Source: Rhodobacter sp. NTK016B (lineage in GTDB: Bacteria; Pseudomonadota; Alphaproteobacteria; Rhodobacterales; Rhodobacteraceae). Taken from it: DNA of 64,000 bases. The translations under genes and the position numbers were made by a program. Position 1 is the first letter of the stretch; each line of letters begins with the position of its first letter. The stretch covers positions 1 to 64,000 of the forward strand of contig NZ_JAFKOK010000019.1 of the NCBI RefSeq assembly GCF_017303295.1, read 5' to 3'. Shown piece by piece: positions 37,442 to 46,769 of the stretch. The notes under the pieces are model-generated. The model was not told the origin of the DNA and made no database searches. It was given only the letters and a program-made list of their open reading frames with translations.

Positions 37442-38205
37442 CACGACTGGCAGGCAAACGCGCCCTGATCACCGGGGCGGCGCGCGGCATCGGGCTGGCC
37501 TTTGCCCGCGCCTATCGGGCCGAGGGCGCGACGGTCACGATTGCCGATATCGACCTGCCCCGCGCGCAGGACGCCGCCGCAGGTATCGGCGCGCAGGCCG
37601 TGCGCATGGATGTCAGCGACCCGGCCAGCATCGAGACGGGGATGGACGACGCCGTCGCCGCGATGGGCGGGATCGACATCCTGATCAACAACGCCGCGCT
37701 GTTCACCGCCGCCCCCATCGTCGAGATCACCCGCGCCGATTTCGACCGCGTCTTCTCGGTCAACGTGGCGGGGACGCTGTTTACCCTGCAGGCCGCCGCG
37801 AAACGGATGATCGCGCAGGGCACGGGCGGCAAGATCATCAACATGGCGTCGCAAGCCGGTCGCCGGGGCGAAGCGCTGGTCGCGGTCTATTGCGCCTCGA
37901 AAGCGGCTGTCATCAGCCTCACGCAATCCGCCGGGCTCGACCTGATCCGCCACGGCATCAACGTCAACGCCATCGCGCCCGGCGTGGTCGATGGCGAGCA
38001 CTGGGACGGCGTCGACGCCTTCTTCGCCAAATACGAGGGCAAGGCCCCCGGCCAGAAGAAGCGCGAAGTCGGCGAGGCCGTCCCCTATGGCCGCATGGGC
38101 CGGGCCGAGGATCTGACCGGCATGGCCGTGTTCCTCGCCTCGTCCGAGGCCGACTACATCGTCGCCCAGACATACAATGTCGACGGCGGAAACTGGATGA
38201 GCTGA
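37438..38205 (+). CDS. smoS: SDR-family sorbitol (L-iditol) dehydrogenase (SmoS-like)
   Basis: The 255-aa short-chain dehydrogenase has the NAD site TGAARGIG near residue 14, the NNA motif (ILINNAALF), the catalytic Ser in [13 protein letters not shown] and YCASKAA with the catalytic Tyr and Lys. SmoS oxidises sorbitol to fructose in R. sphaeroides. Position between the transporter ATPase and mannitol dehydrogenase supports this. Confidence 0.92.
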
Positions 38206-38206
38206 C

Positions 38207-39679
38207 ATGTCCACCCCCCTGAGCCAAGCCAACCTGCCCCATCTGCCCGCCGCCGTCGCCGCCCCCGGCTACGACCGCGCCGCGCTGAGCGCGGGCATCC
38301 TGCATTTCGGCGTCGGCAATTTTCATCGCGCGCATCAGGCGATGTATCTCGACCGGCTGTTCGCCATGGGCCAGAGCCTCGATTGGGCGCTGGTCGGCGC
38401 GGGCGTGTTCGAAGGCGAGCGCAAGGGCCGCGCTGTTCTGCAAGCGCAGGACTGGCTGACCACACTGGTCGAGCAGGAGGCCGATCATTCCGAGGCCCGC
38501 GTGCTGGGTTCGATGATCGATTACATCGAACCCGCCGATGCCCCCGCGATCATCGCGCGCATGAGCCAGCGCGACATCCGCATCGTCTCGCTCACCATCA
38601 CCGAGGGCGGCTATTTCCTTGATAGCAAGGACCGGTTCGACCCGACGCATCCCGCCATTGTCGCCGATGCCGCCACGCCCGAGGCGCCGAAAACCGCGTT
38701 CGGCATGATGATCGCCGCGCTCAGGGCCCGGCGCGAGGCGGGGCTGGAACCCTTTACCGTCATGTGCTGCGACAACATCCCCCATAACGGCGCAGTGACG
38801 AAGAACGCGCTTTGTGGTCTGGCGCGCCTGTCGGACCCGGATTTCGCCGACTGGATCGCCGCGAATGTGGCCTTCCCCAATGCCATGGTCGACCGCATCA
38901 CCCCCGCCACCACCGACCGCGAACGCCGGATTCTGGCCGAGGATTTCGGCGTGCAGGACGGCTGGCCCGTCTTCTGCGAAGGCTTCACGCAATGGGTGCT
39001 GGAAGACCATTTCCCGCTGGGCCGCCCCGCTTTCGAGGCCGCAGGCGCGCAATTCGTCCCCGACGTCGCGCCGTTCGAGCTGATGAAGCTGCGCATCCTC
39101 AATGGTGGCCACGCGGTCATCGCCTATCCCGCCGGGCTTATGGACATCCATTTCGTCCATGAAGCGATGGAGCATCCGCTGATCCGCGCCTTTCTACGCA
39201 AGATAGAAGAGCGCGAGATCATCCCCACCGTGCCGCCGGTGCCCGATACCGATCTGAATGCCTATTTCGACCTGATCGAGCGGAGGTTTTCCAACCCCAA
39301 GATCGGCGACACGGTGCGCAGGCTGTGCCTTGACGGCTCGAACCGGCAGCCGAAATTCATCATCCCCACCCTGCGCGACGCGCTGAACAAGGGCGGGGCG
39401 ATCGACGGGCTGGCACTGGAATGCGCGCTCTGGGCGCGCTATTGCGCGGGCGTCTCGGATAGTGGGGCCGTGATCGCACCGAACGATCCCAACTGGGATC
39501 GGCTGCAGGCCGTGGCCCAGCAGGCGCGGCGCCGTCCGCAAGCGTGGCTCGAGCAAGAGACGATCTACGGCGATCTGGCAGAACAGGCAGGCTTCGCACA
39601 GCGTTTCGCGCATTGGCTGCACCTGCTATGGGACAGCGGAACGGCGACCACCCTCTCGCGCTATCTCGAAGGCGATTGA
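38207..39679 (+). CDS. mtlK: Mannitol 2-dehydrogenase (polyol-specific long-chain dehydrogenase)
   Basis: The 490-aa enzyme has the PSLDR nucleotide motif GVGNFHRAHQAMYLDRL near the N-terminus and the catalytic-domain signature KLRILNGGHAVIAYPAGL. It oxidises D-mannitol (and D-arabitol in relatives) to fructose with NAD. It begins 1 bp after smoS and ends 3 bp before the HAD gene. Confidence 0.94.
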   Translation: MSTPLSQANLPHLPAAVAAPGYDRAALSAGILHFGVGNFHRAHQAMYLDRLFAMGQSLDWALVGAGVFEGERKGRAVLQAQDWLTTLVEQEADHSEARVLGSMIDYIEPADAPAIIARMSQRDIRIVSLTITEGGYFLDSKDRFDPTHPAIVADAATPEAPKTAFGMMIAALRARREAGLEPFTVMCCDNIPHNGAVTKNALCGLARLSDPDFADWIAANVAFPNAMVDRITPATTDRERRILAEDFGVQDGWPVFCEGFTQWVLEDHFPLGRPAFEAAGAQFVPDVAPFELMKLRILNGGHAVIAYPAGLMDIHFVHEAMEHPLIRAFLRKIEEREIIPTVPPVPDTDLNAYFDLIERRFSNPKIGDTVRRLCLDGSNRQPKFIIPTLRDALNKGGAIDGLALECALWARYCAGVSDSGAVIAPNDPNWDRLQAVAQQARRRPQAWLEQETIYGDLAEQAGFAQRFAHWLHLLWDSGTATTLSRYLEGD

Positions 39680-39682
39680 CCC

Positions 39683-40363
39683 ATGGACACGATGTCGACC
39701 CGCCCCGCGCTCGTCATCTTCGATTGTGACGGCGTTCTGGTCGACAGCGAGCCGATTTCGTTGGCGGTGATGCTGGATGTGCTGGCCGAGGCGGGCTGCG
39801 TGCTGGACGAACCCGAGGCCTATCGCCATTTCCTTGGCAAATCGCTGGGCAGCGTGGCTGACTGGCTCAAACGCGAGCGCGGGCTGGACCTGACGCCATC
39901 GCTGTTGGGCGCGCTACGCGAACGGCTTCTGGCTCGGTTCGAGCAGGACTTGCAGCCGATGCCCGGCGTGGGACAGGCGCTCGCCGGGCTGGGCGTGCCG
40001 GTCTGCGTGGCCTCGTCCAGCCAGCCCGACCGTATCCGCCTGTCATTGCGGGTAACGAAGCTGCTGCCCTTCTTCGAGCCGCATATCTTCAGCGCCAGCA
40101 TGGTTGCGAACGGCAAGCCCGCGCCCGATCTGTTCCTGCACGCCGCGCAGAAGATGCAGGTGGACCCCAGCGAGTGTCTGGTGATCGAGGACAGCCCCGC
40201 AGGCCTGACGGCGGCCCGCGCAGCGGGGATGAAGGCGGTGGCCTATATCGGCGGATCGCATGCCGGGCCTGCCAATCTGCGGCAAGCGGTTGAAAATTGT
40301 GCGCCAATGGCCATCATCGGCGACATGGACGACCTTCCCGCTCTGGTGCAAGGTCGCGCCTGA
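39683..40363 (+). CDS. HAD-IA family phosphatase in the polyol operon
   Basis: The 226-aa protein has HAD motif I VIFDCDGVLVDSE (nucleophile and acid Asp), motif II VCVASSS, motif III Lys in NGKPAPDLFL and motif IV VIEDSPAGLTAARAAGM. It resembles sugar-phosphate phosphatases/beta-phosphoglucomutases. Operon position suggests it acts on a hexitol or ketose phosphate, perhaps for detoxification. A second ATG at 39692 is possible. Confidence 0.88.
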   Translation: MDTMSTRPALVIFDCDGVLVDSEPISLAVMLDVLAEAGCVLDEPEAYRHFLGKSLGSVADWLKRERGLDLTPSLLGALRERLLARFEQDLQPMPGVGQALAGLGVPVCVASSSQPDRIRLSLRVTKLLPFFEPHIFSASMVANGKPAPDLFLHAAQKMQVDPSECLVIEDSPAGLTAARAAGMKAVAYIGGSHAGPANLRQAVENCAPMAIIGDMDDLPALVQGRA

Positions 40364-40374
40364 GGGTGGAGCCA

Positions 40375-41955
40375 ATGCCGTCGAATCTTGTGGCTGTCGA
40401 TGTGGGCACGCGCAGTGCCCGTGCGGGCGTGTTCGACATGTCGGGCCGCATGCTGGCGCGCGCGGTCGCGCCGCTGGCGCTGACCGAAGGCCCCGGCCCG
40501 CGTGCGGAATATGCCTCGGACCAGATCTGGGACGCGGTCTGCGCCGCCAGCCGCGCGGTGATGCGCGACGCCGGACTTGCGCCCGAAAGCGTGATCGGGC
40601 TGGCCTTCGACGCGACCTGCTCGCTGGTCTTGCGCGACTGCGACGGCGCGGCCCTGTCGCTGGGTGGCCCGGGACAGGACACAATCGCCTGGTTCGATCA
40701 CCGCGCGATGGACGAGGCCGCGGAATGCACCGCAACCGGGCACCGGCTGATCGACCATCTGGGCGGCGCGATGTCGCCCGAGATGCAGACGCCCAAGCTG
40801 ATGTGGCTCAAGCGCCACCAGCCTGAGATCTGGGAAAATCTCGGCGCCGCGCGCGATCTGTGCGACGAGCTGACGCTGCGCGCGACCGGCCAGCCCGGCG
40901 CCTCGGCCTGCGCGCGCGCGGCGAAATGGCCCTATCTGCCGGCGGCAGGCGGCTGGTGCGACGATTTCCTTGCACAGGTCGGGCTGGAAGACCTGCGCCG
41001 GCGCGCGGACTTGCCGGACGCGGTGATCGGCGTCGGCGTCCCCGCCGGACGCCTGACGTCTGACGCTGCAAACGCGATGGGGCTGGCCCCGGGCATTGCT
41101 GTCGCGTCGGGCATGATCGATGCCTATGCGGGCGCTCTGGGCACCGTCGGGCTGTCCGGGGATGACCATCCCGGCCTGATGCTGATCGCGGGCACCTCCA
41201 ACTGCATCATGGCTGTAACGCCCGATCCGCTTTTCGCGCCCGGCATCTGGGGCCCGTCGCGCGACACCGTGTTGCCGGGCCTGTGGACCAGCGAGGGGGG
41301 GCAATCGGCGGCCGGTGCGGCGCTGGAATGGGTGCTCGACGCATGGCCCGGCCCCGCCCCCGGACAGACGCCCGACCACGCCGCCGTGCTGGCGCGGATC
41401 GAGGTGTTGCTGGCCCGCGACGGCGCCGCGCTGGGGGACGAGATCGACGTTCTTCCCGATTTCAACGGCAACCGCTCGCCCTTGTCAGATGCACGGCTAA
41501 GGGGCGTGATTTCCGGCCTGTCGTTGGACCGGGGTTTTGACGCTTTGTGCAAGCTCTACTGGCGCACGGCGGTGTCGGTCGCTCTGGGCGTGCGTCAGAT
41601 CGCCGAGCATCTGGCAAGCGCCCCCGCAGGCGACGGAAGCGCCCCCCGGAACCTTGCCATCGCGGGCGGGCTGGCGCGGACACCGCTGCTCAAACAGCTT
41701 TTCGCCGATGCCACGGGGCTGAAGGTCCTGACCTCGCAGGCCGAGGATGTGGTACTGTCGGGCACCGCGATCGCCGCCGCAGTCGCAGCGGGTCACTACC
41801 CCGATCTCCGCACCGCGACCACGGCGATGACCACGCTGGCCAAGGTCCTGCCCCCCGACCTGGCGCGGCAGGCGAGCTATGACCGTGATTACCGTATCAT
41901 GCTGAAAATGCAGGATCATCGCGCCGAGATTGCGGCAATGAAAGCCCGGATCTGA
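40375..41955 (+). CDS. FGGY-family carbohydrate kinase (ribulokinase type)
   Basis: The 526-aa kinase has the N-terminal phosphate site AVDVGTRSARAGVFD, the segments IAWFDHRAMDEA and TPKLMWLKRHQPE, and the C-terminal ATP site GGLARTPLLKQLFAD. The FDHRA/ETPK-like pattern is closer to D-ribulokinase FGGY proteins than to xylulokinase XylB. In this operon it probably phosphorylates a ketose made by the dehydrogenases. The substrate is uncertain. GGTGGAG lies before the ATG. Confidence 0.88.
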   Translation: MPSNLVAVDVGTRSARAGVFDMSGRMLARAVAPLALTEGPGPRAEYASDQIWDAVCAASRAVMRDAGLAPESVIGLAFDATCSLVLRDCDGAALSLGGPGQDTIAWFDHRAMDEAAECTATGHRLIDHLGGAMSPEMQTPKLMWLKRHQPEIWENLGAARDLCDELTLRATGQPGASACARAAKWPYLPAAGGWCDDFLAQVGLEDLRRRADLPDAVIGVGVPAGRLTSDAANAMGLAPGIAVASGMIDAYAGALGTVGLSGDDHPGLMLIAGTSNCIMAVTPDPLFAPGIWGPSRDTVLPGLWTSEGGQSAAGAALEWVLDAWPGPAPGQTPDHAAVLARIEVLLARDGAALGDEIDVLPDFNGNRSPLSDARLRGVISGLSLDRGFDALCKLYWRTAVSVALGVRQIAEHLASAPAGDGSAPRNLAIAGGLARTPLLKQLFADATGLKVLTSQAEDVVLSGTAIAAAVAAGHYPDLRTATTAMTTLAKVLPPDLARQASYDRDYRIMLKMQDHRAEIAAMKARI

Positions 41956-41968
41956 CCGGATCCGGTGT

Positions 41969-43081
41969 TCACGCCAAGGCCCGCAGCGCCTGCGCCACCC
42001 GCTCTGCGGCGCTGCCCCGGCGCAAGGGCCGCAACCGGTATAGCCGCAACGCCCGCGCAAGCGGGACCGAGGCCGCGAAGGGCGCGACCAGCGTTCCGAC
42101 CGCCAGATGCCGCGTAAGCAGCGCCCGGTGGCCCATCAGCACCCCCGACCCCGCCAAAGCCTCATCCACCGCCAACGCGTAAAGCGAATGCGCCACGCCC
42201 CGGGGCACCGCAATCCCGGGTGCGGCGGAGGCGCACCAGCGCCGCCAGTCGCCCGGCCACGCCGAATCCTCAAGACACGGCACCGCAGACAGATCGCCCG
42301 GCCCGTCCAGCCGCGCGGCCAGCGCCGGGGCGCAGACCGGCAGCAACGCGTCCTCGGCCAGCACATGGCCGCCCGCCTCGCCCATGAACAGCGCCAGATC
42401 GTAGGGCAAGCGCTTGCCTTCGGGCAGCCGTTCAAGCGCCGTGACCGAGACCTGCACGCCCGGACAAGCCGCCCGCAATGCCGGCAGGCGCGGCGCAAGC
42501 CAGAGCTGCGCCACGGCAGGCAGGGCCGCGATCCGCACAAGGCTCGCCCCCTGCGCCATCAGGGCCGAAAAAGCCCCCAACGAAGCGGCAAGCGCGGGCT
42601 GCACGGCCTTCGCATCGGCCATCGGGCGCACCCCCTGCGCGTGGCGCTCGAACAGCGCCCGGCCCGCCCAGCCCTCGACCCGCCGGACCTGCGCGGCAAT
42701 CGCGCCCGGCGACAAGCCCAGCGCCGCTCCGGCTGCGGCGAACCCCTCATGCCGCAGCGCGGCCTCAAAACCATGCAACGATCCCAGCGGAAGCGGCGGC
42801 GCCCCGAGCGGCGCCAGCGCCTGTTCAAGCCGGTGGAAGGCCTGTCTCAACGTCGGCGCCAACGCTTCGGCCTCGGGCGTCGGCCGCACCGAATGCGCCC
42901 GCGCGGTCATTAGGGCCACACCCGACGCGGTTTCCAGCGCCCGCAACTTCGCGCGCAACGCCCCCGGCGACACGCCCAGCGCGGCGCCCGCCGCCGCATA
43001 GCCTCCGTGACGCAGCACCGCATCAAGCGCCGCCAGATGCGGCAGCGAGGGTGGACGCGGTGGTGGCGGGGCGACGGGCAT
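41969..43081 (-). CDS. LysR-type regulator with two tandem HTH domains
   Basis: The 370-aa protein has a winged-helix LysR domain twice: residues ~12-70 (HGGYAAAGAALGVSPGALR) and ~98-155 (HEGFAAAGAALGLSPGAIA). Each is followed by its wing (GVALMTARAHSVRPT and GRALFERHAQGVRPM). A normal LysR effector domain then runs from ~183 (RIAALPAVAQLWLAPRLPALR). Standard LysR proteins are about 300 residues with one HTH, so this is an internal duplication. The second copy is GcvA-like. Translation probably starts at the ATG at 43081. The frame is open to a GTG at 43171. It is divergent from an SHMT-like gene with 101 bp between starts, the usual LysR target arrangement. Confidence 0.88.
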   Translation of the reverse strand: MPVAPPPPRPPSLPHLAALDAVLRHGGYAAAGAALGVSPGALRAKLRALETASGVALMTARAHSVRPTPEAEALAPTLRQAFHRLEQALAPLGAPPLPLGSLHGFEAALRHEGFAAAGAALGLSPGAIAAQVRRVEGWAGRALFERHAQGVRPMADAKAVQPALAASLGAFSALMAQGASLVRIAALPAVAQLWLAPRLPALRAACPGVQVSVTALERLPEGKRLPYDLALFMGEAGGHVLAEDALLPVCAPALAARLDGPGDLSAVPCLEDSAWPGDWRRWCASAAPGIAVPRGVAHSLYALAVDEALAGSGVLMGHRALLTRHLAVGTLVAPFAASVPLARALRLYRLRPLRRGSAAERVAQALRALA

Positions 43082-43182
43082 GCGCAGATCAGGCTCAAGT
43101 TTCTTGCGCCTCAGATGACAGTAAATCGGAATTGCGCGCAAGCCGGCCGGCCCGCAAGCTGCGCCTATCACAGGAGGTTTCC

Positions 43183-44517
43183 ATGACCCGTACCGCCCCC
43201 CGACTCGCGCCCCGCCACTGGGTTCCCGCCCCCGCCGAAAACCGCGTCCAGACCATTGCCCGCGAGACTGCGCAAACCGGCAGCGCCGCGCTTGACGACC
43301 GGATCGAGGCGCTCATTCAGCGCAACCAGCAGATCCACGAGCGCGATTGCTTCAACCTCAATCCCGCCACCAACGTGATGAACCCGCGTGCCGAAGCCGC
43401 GCTGTCCCGTGGACTGGGTTCACGACCCTCGCTGGGCTATCCGGGCGACAAATACGAGATGGGCCTGCAGGCGATCGAAGAAATCGAGGTCATCGCCGCT
43501 GAACTCGCTGCCGAGATCTTCGACGCCACGCATGCCGAGATCCGCGTCCCCTCGGGAGCGCTGGCCAATCTCTATGGCTTCATCGCGCTGGCAAAACCCG
43601 GCGACGCGATCATCGCCCCGCCCGCCACCATCGGCGGACATGTGACCCACCATGCCGATGGCTGCGCCGGGCTCTACGGGCTGGTGACGCATCCCGCGCC
43701 GGTCGATGCCGATGGCTACAGCGTCGATCTGGACGCGCTGCGGGACCTGGCGCTGCGCGTCCGGCCCAAGGTGATTACCGTGGGCGGCTCGCTCAACCTG
43801 TTCGAACACCCCGTGGCGGGCGTGCGCGCCATTGCCGACGAAGTCGGCGCGCATGTGCTCTTCGATGCCGCGCATCAATGCGGGATCATCGCCGGCAAGG
43901 CCTGGTCGAACCCGCTCGATCACGGCGCGCATCTGATGACGATGAGCACCTACAAATCGCTGGGCGGCCCGGCGGGCGGGCTGATCGTCACGCGCGATGC
44001 GAAGATCGCCGAGCGGCTCGACCACATCGCCTTTCCCGGCATGACGGCGAATTTCGACGCGGCGAAATCGGCCGCTCTGGCCATCGGGCTGCTCGATTGG
44101 CGCGACCATGGCCGGGCCTATGCGCAGACGATGATCGACACGGCTCAGGCCTTCGCCAAGGCGCTGTCACAGGCCGGGCTGCCAGTCTTCGCCGAAGCGC
44201 GCGGCTTTACCCGCTCGCATCAATTCGCCGTGGCGGCGGCGGAATTCGGTGGCGGTCAGGCCGCGTCGCGCAAGCTCGAACAGGCGGGGTTCCTTGCCTG
44301 CGGGATCGGGCTGCCGCTGGCCGATGTACCGGGCGATATGAACGGGCTTCGGATCGGCACGCCGGAACTGGTGCGCTGGGGCGTGACGCCCGCCGATATC
44401 CCCGAGATCGCCGCGCTGGTGGCCGAGGCCCTGCGCGCCAATGATCCCGCCGCGATTGCCCCGCGCACGGCTGCCCTGCGCGCGCGGTTCGACCGGTTGC
44501 ATTTTATCCGCGACTGA
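43183..44517 (+). CDS. Serine hydroxymethyltransferase-like PLP enzyme
   Basis: The 444-aa fold-type I PLP enzyme is related to GlyA: GYPGDKYEMGLQAIEEIE, GGHVTHHADG, the PLP-ring/N1 segment LFDAAHQCG (D228, H231) and Schiff-base Lys258 in MSTYKSLGGPAGG. True SHMT has THKTLRGPRGG at this point, so His is Tyr and two Arg are Gly and Ala. That argues for a different aldolase or hydroxymethyltransferase activity (alpha-methylserine- or beta-hydroxyamino-acid-type). AGGAGG precedes the ATG. It is divergent from the tandem-HTH LysR gene. Confidence 0.82.
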   Translation: MTRTAPRLAPRHWVPAPAENRVQTIARETAQTGSAALDDRIEALIQRNQQIHERDCFNLNPATNVMNPRAEAALSRGLGSRPSLGYPGDKYEMGLQAIEEIEVIAAELAAEIFDATHAEIRVPSGALANLYGFIALAKPGDAIIAPPATIGGHVTHHADGCAGLYGLVTHPAPVDADGYSVDLDALRDLALRVRPKVITVGGSLNLFEHPVAGVRAIADEVGAHVLFDAAHQCGIIAGKAWSNPLDHGAHLMTMSTYKSLGGPAGGLIVTRDAKIAERLDHIAFPGMTANFDAAKSAALAIGLLDWRDHGRAYAQTMIDTAQAFAKALSQAGLPVFAEARGFTRSHQFAVAAAEFGGGQAASRKLEQAGFLACGIGLPLADVPGDMNGLRIGTPELVRWGVTPADIPEIAALVAEALRANDPAAIAPRTAALRARFDRLHFIRD

Positions 44518-44615
44518 GCGCCCGACGCCAGCCGCCCCGTGCCCCCGGTGACGTAGCGCGCCGGGGCGCACGCGACCGGGCGGGCCTGCCGGGCGCGACG
44601 GGGGCCGAGGCGCCG

Positions 44616-46589
44616 TTAATTCCCGCGCCCGCCGATCAGCGACCGCAGGCCCTGCCGCAGCAGATCTTCGGTGCTGCCCTCGCCGCCGGTCCCGGCCCCG
44701 CCCAGCGCGTCGGTCACGGCCTCTTGCGCGCGTTGCGTCGCGCGGTCCTGCAGGCGCTGGATCTCTTCCTGCGCCCGCGCTTCGAGCCGCGCGCGTTCCT
44801 CGGCCAGTCGCTGCTCGGCCAGCCCTTCCAGATCCAGCCGGAAGCGCGGCGCCGACCACGGGCCGGTGACGATCAGCGGCACCCGCAGCGTGGCCTCGCC
44901 GGTATCGGCGTTGCGGAAAGTCTCGGGCGTGATGCGGTAGGCCAGCGTCTGGCCGCCCAGATCCACATCGCCCTCGCCGCGCACCGTGAACAGCGGCGCT
45001 TCCAGCCGCAGGTCGTTATTGCTCAGCACGCCGCCTGCCATGGTGAAGCTGGCGCCGATGCTGTCGTACACCGTGGACGACCCCTCACCCAACGCCGACG
45101 GGTCGAGATTGCGCAGCATCGCCGAAAGATCGATGCCCAGAATCTCGCCGCGCCCGAACTGGATCGTGCCCGACCCTTCCAGCGAACGCATGATCGCATC
45201 GACGGACTGACCGACGCCGAGAAACTGCAGATCCGCCGCCGCCGAGCCGGTGAGGCGCTCGAATTCCACGGTCTGGCGCAACATCGACAGCAGGCTCACA
45301 TCCCGCAGAGACAGGTTGCCGCCCACCGACAGGCCGTTGCGGTTATTGGCCACCAGATCGCCCGACAGCGTACCATCGAAGGCGCGCACCTCGTTCAGCC
45401 CGATCACAGCGCGCGCGCGGTCGATGGTCAGCGAGCCGCGCACCGCGTCGATCATCCCAAAGCCCGTATTCACCGGCCCAAGCGTCAGCCCGATCTGCGC
45501 ATCGGCCAGCCCCAGCGCCGAGGCGTCGATACGCGCCGTGGGCCAGCCGCTGCCCGACGCGCCCGCGCTTCCGCCGCCCATGAAGGCCGTCAAATCGAGC
45601 GATTGGGCGCTGACCTGACCGGCGATATGGGGGCGCTCGCCCTCGAACGTCGTGTCCAGCGCTACCGCCAGACGGTTCGCGCCGATGCCGATGCTGCCCT
45701 CGCGCAGATGCACGCTGCCCGCTGGCGCCAGCGTCAACTGCCCCGACAGTGCCAGCGGACGTGCGGCGCCCGGCAGGGGCTCGCCACCCTCGGCACCCGC
45801 CATCTGCAGCGCCGGGCCCAGCCGGTCGATCTGGATCGACAGGCGACCTTCGGCGGCGACCGGCTCTATGCCCATGCGCCCCGCGAACGAACCCTGCGCG
45901 CCTTCGGTCGAGATCGAAGCGTCCACCGCCACCACCTCGCCCGCCATCAGCCGGTCGACCGAGGCCAAGGTCGCCGAGATCTCGCCCTGCTGGCCGTTGC
46001 GGTCGATCGAGATGCGCAGCTCGGCCGGGCCGCCCGCCTCGGGCATGGCAAGGTCGATCGACACGCCCTCGACCGTGACGTCGGTACCCGCCGCGCGATC
46101 GATATAGCGCAGGCTCGCCCCCTGGATCTGCGCGCGATCAAGGATGATCGGCGGCAGGGTCGAGCGCGTGCCGGTCTCGGTCGATGCGGCGTTTTCGTCG
46201 CCGACCCCCGCGAAATTCCAGTTGCCGACGCCGAACTGGTCGCGCTCGAGCACGATCTGCGGTGCGCGGGCCTCGAATTGCCGCACCACGAGGTTCCCCT
46301 GAAGAAGCTGCGCCAGATCGACGCCCAGATCCACGGAATCCGCGCGAAGCATCGGCCCCGCATCCGAGCTTGCCACATTGGCCAGCGTCACGCCTTCGAC
46401 CCGCGCGCCGAGCACCGGCCAGAAGGTCGGCGTGACGTCGCCGTCGATGGTCAGCGCGCGCCCGGTCGCTGCTTCGAACTGGCGCGCGGCGAGATTGGCG
46501 ATACGGTCGGCAGGCAGCAGGAACAACGCCCCCACGGCAAGGATCACCAAGACGAGGATCGCACCGATAATCCTGAAAACCCAACGCAT
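44616..46589 (-). CDS. AsmA family protein
   Basis: The 657-aa protein has one N-terminal membrane helix (ILVLVILAVGALFLLPADRI), then the AsmA N-domain (DGDVTPTFWPVLGARVEGVTLAN) and a long beta-rich groove-like region ending in the AsmA C-domain (LNEVRAFDGTLSGDLVANN, LEGSGTIQFGRGEILGIDL). A Glu/Arg/Ala coiled coil is at the C-terminus. AsmA-like proteins span the periplasm and are implicated in phospholipid transport or outer-membrane assembly. AGGAGTGGGC precedes the ATG. Confidence 0.9.
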   Translation of the reverse strand: MRWVFRIIGAILVLVILAVGALFLLPADRIANLAARQFEAATGRALTIDGDVTPTFWPVLGARVEGVTLANVASSDAGPMLRADSVDLGVDLAQLLQGNLVVRQFEARAPQIVLERDQFGVGNWNFAGVGDENAASTETGTRSTLPPIILDRAQIQGASLRYIDRAAGTDVTVEGVSIDLAMPEAGGPAELRISIDRNGQQGEISATLASVDRLMAGEVVAVDASISTEGAQGSFAGRMGIEPVAAEGRLSIQIDRLGPALQMAGAEGGEPLPGAARPLALSGQLTLAPAGSVHLREGSIGIGANRLAVALDTTFEGERPHIAGQVSAQSLDLTAFMGGGSAGASGSGWPTARIDASALGLADAQIGLTLGPVNTGFGMIDAVRGSLTIDRARAVIGLNEVRAFDGTLSGDLVANNRNGLSVGGNLSLRDVSLLSMLRQTVEFERLTGSAAADLQFLGVGQSVDAIMRSLEGSGTIQFGRGEILGIDLSAMLRNLDPSALGEGSSTVYDSIGASFTMAGGVLSNNDLRLEAPLFTVRGEGDVDLGGQTLAYRITPETFRNADTGEATLRVPLIVTGPWSAPRFRLDLEGLAEQRLAEERARLEARAQEEIQRLQDRATQRAQEAVTDALGGAGTGGEGSTEDLLRQGLRSLIGGRGN

Positions 46590-46769
46590 TGCCCACTCCT
46601 GCTCGTCTCGTTACACGTTTTGTTAATATCGCGATGATAGCAAAGCGTCCTTCCGGCACAAGCGACCATCGACCGGCAACCGGTGCGGGATGCGGGGTTC
46701 CGCCGCCTTGTCGGCTTTTCGCGGCACGCGGCTCTTCCCCTTGGGCGCGTCACGCTCCATGATGCCCCG

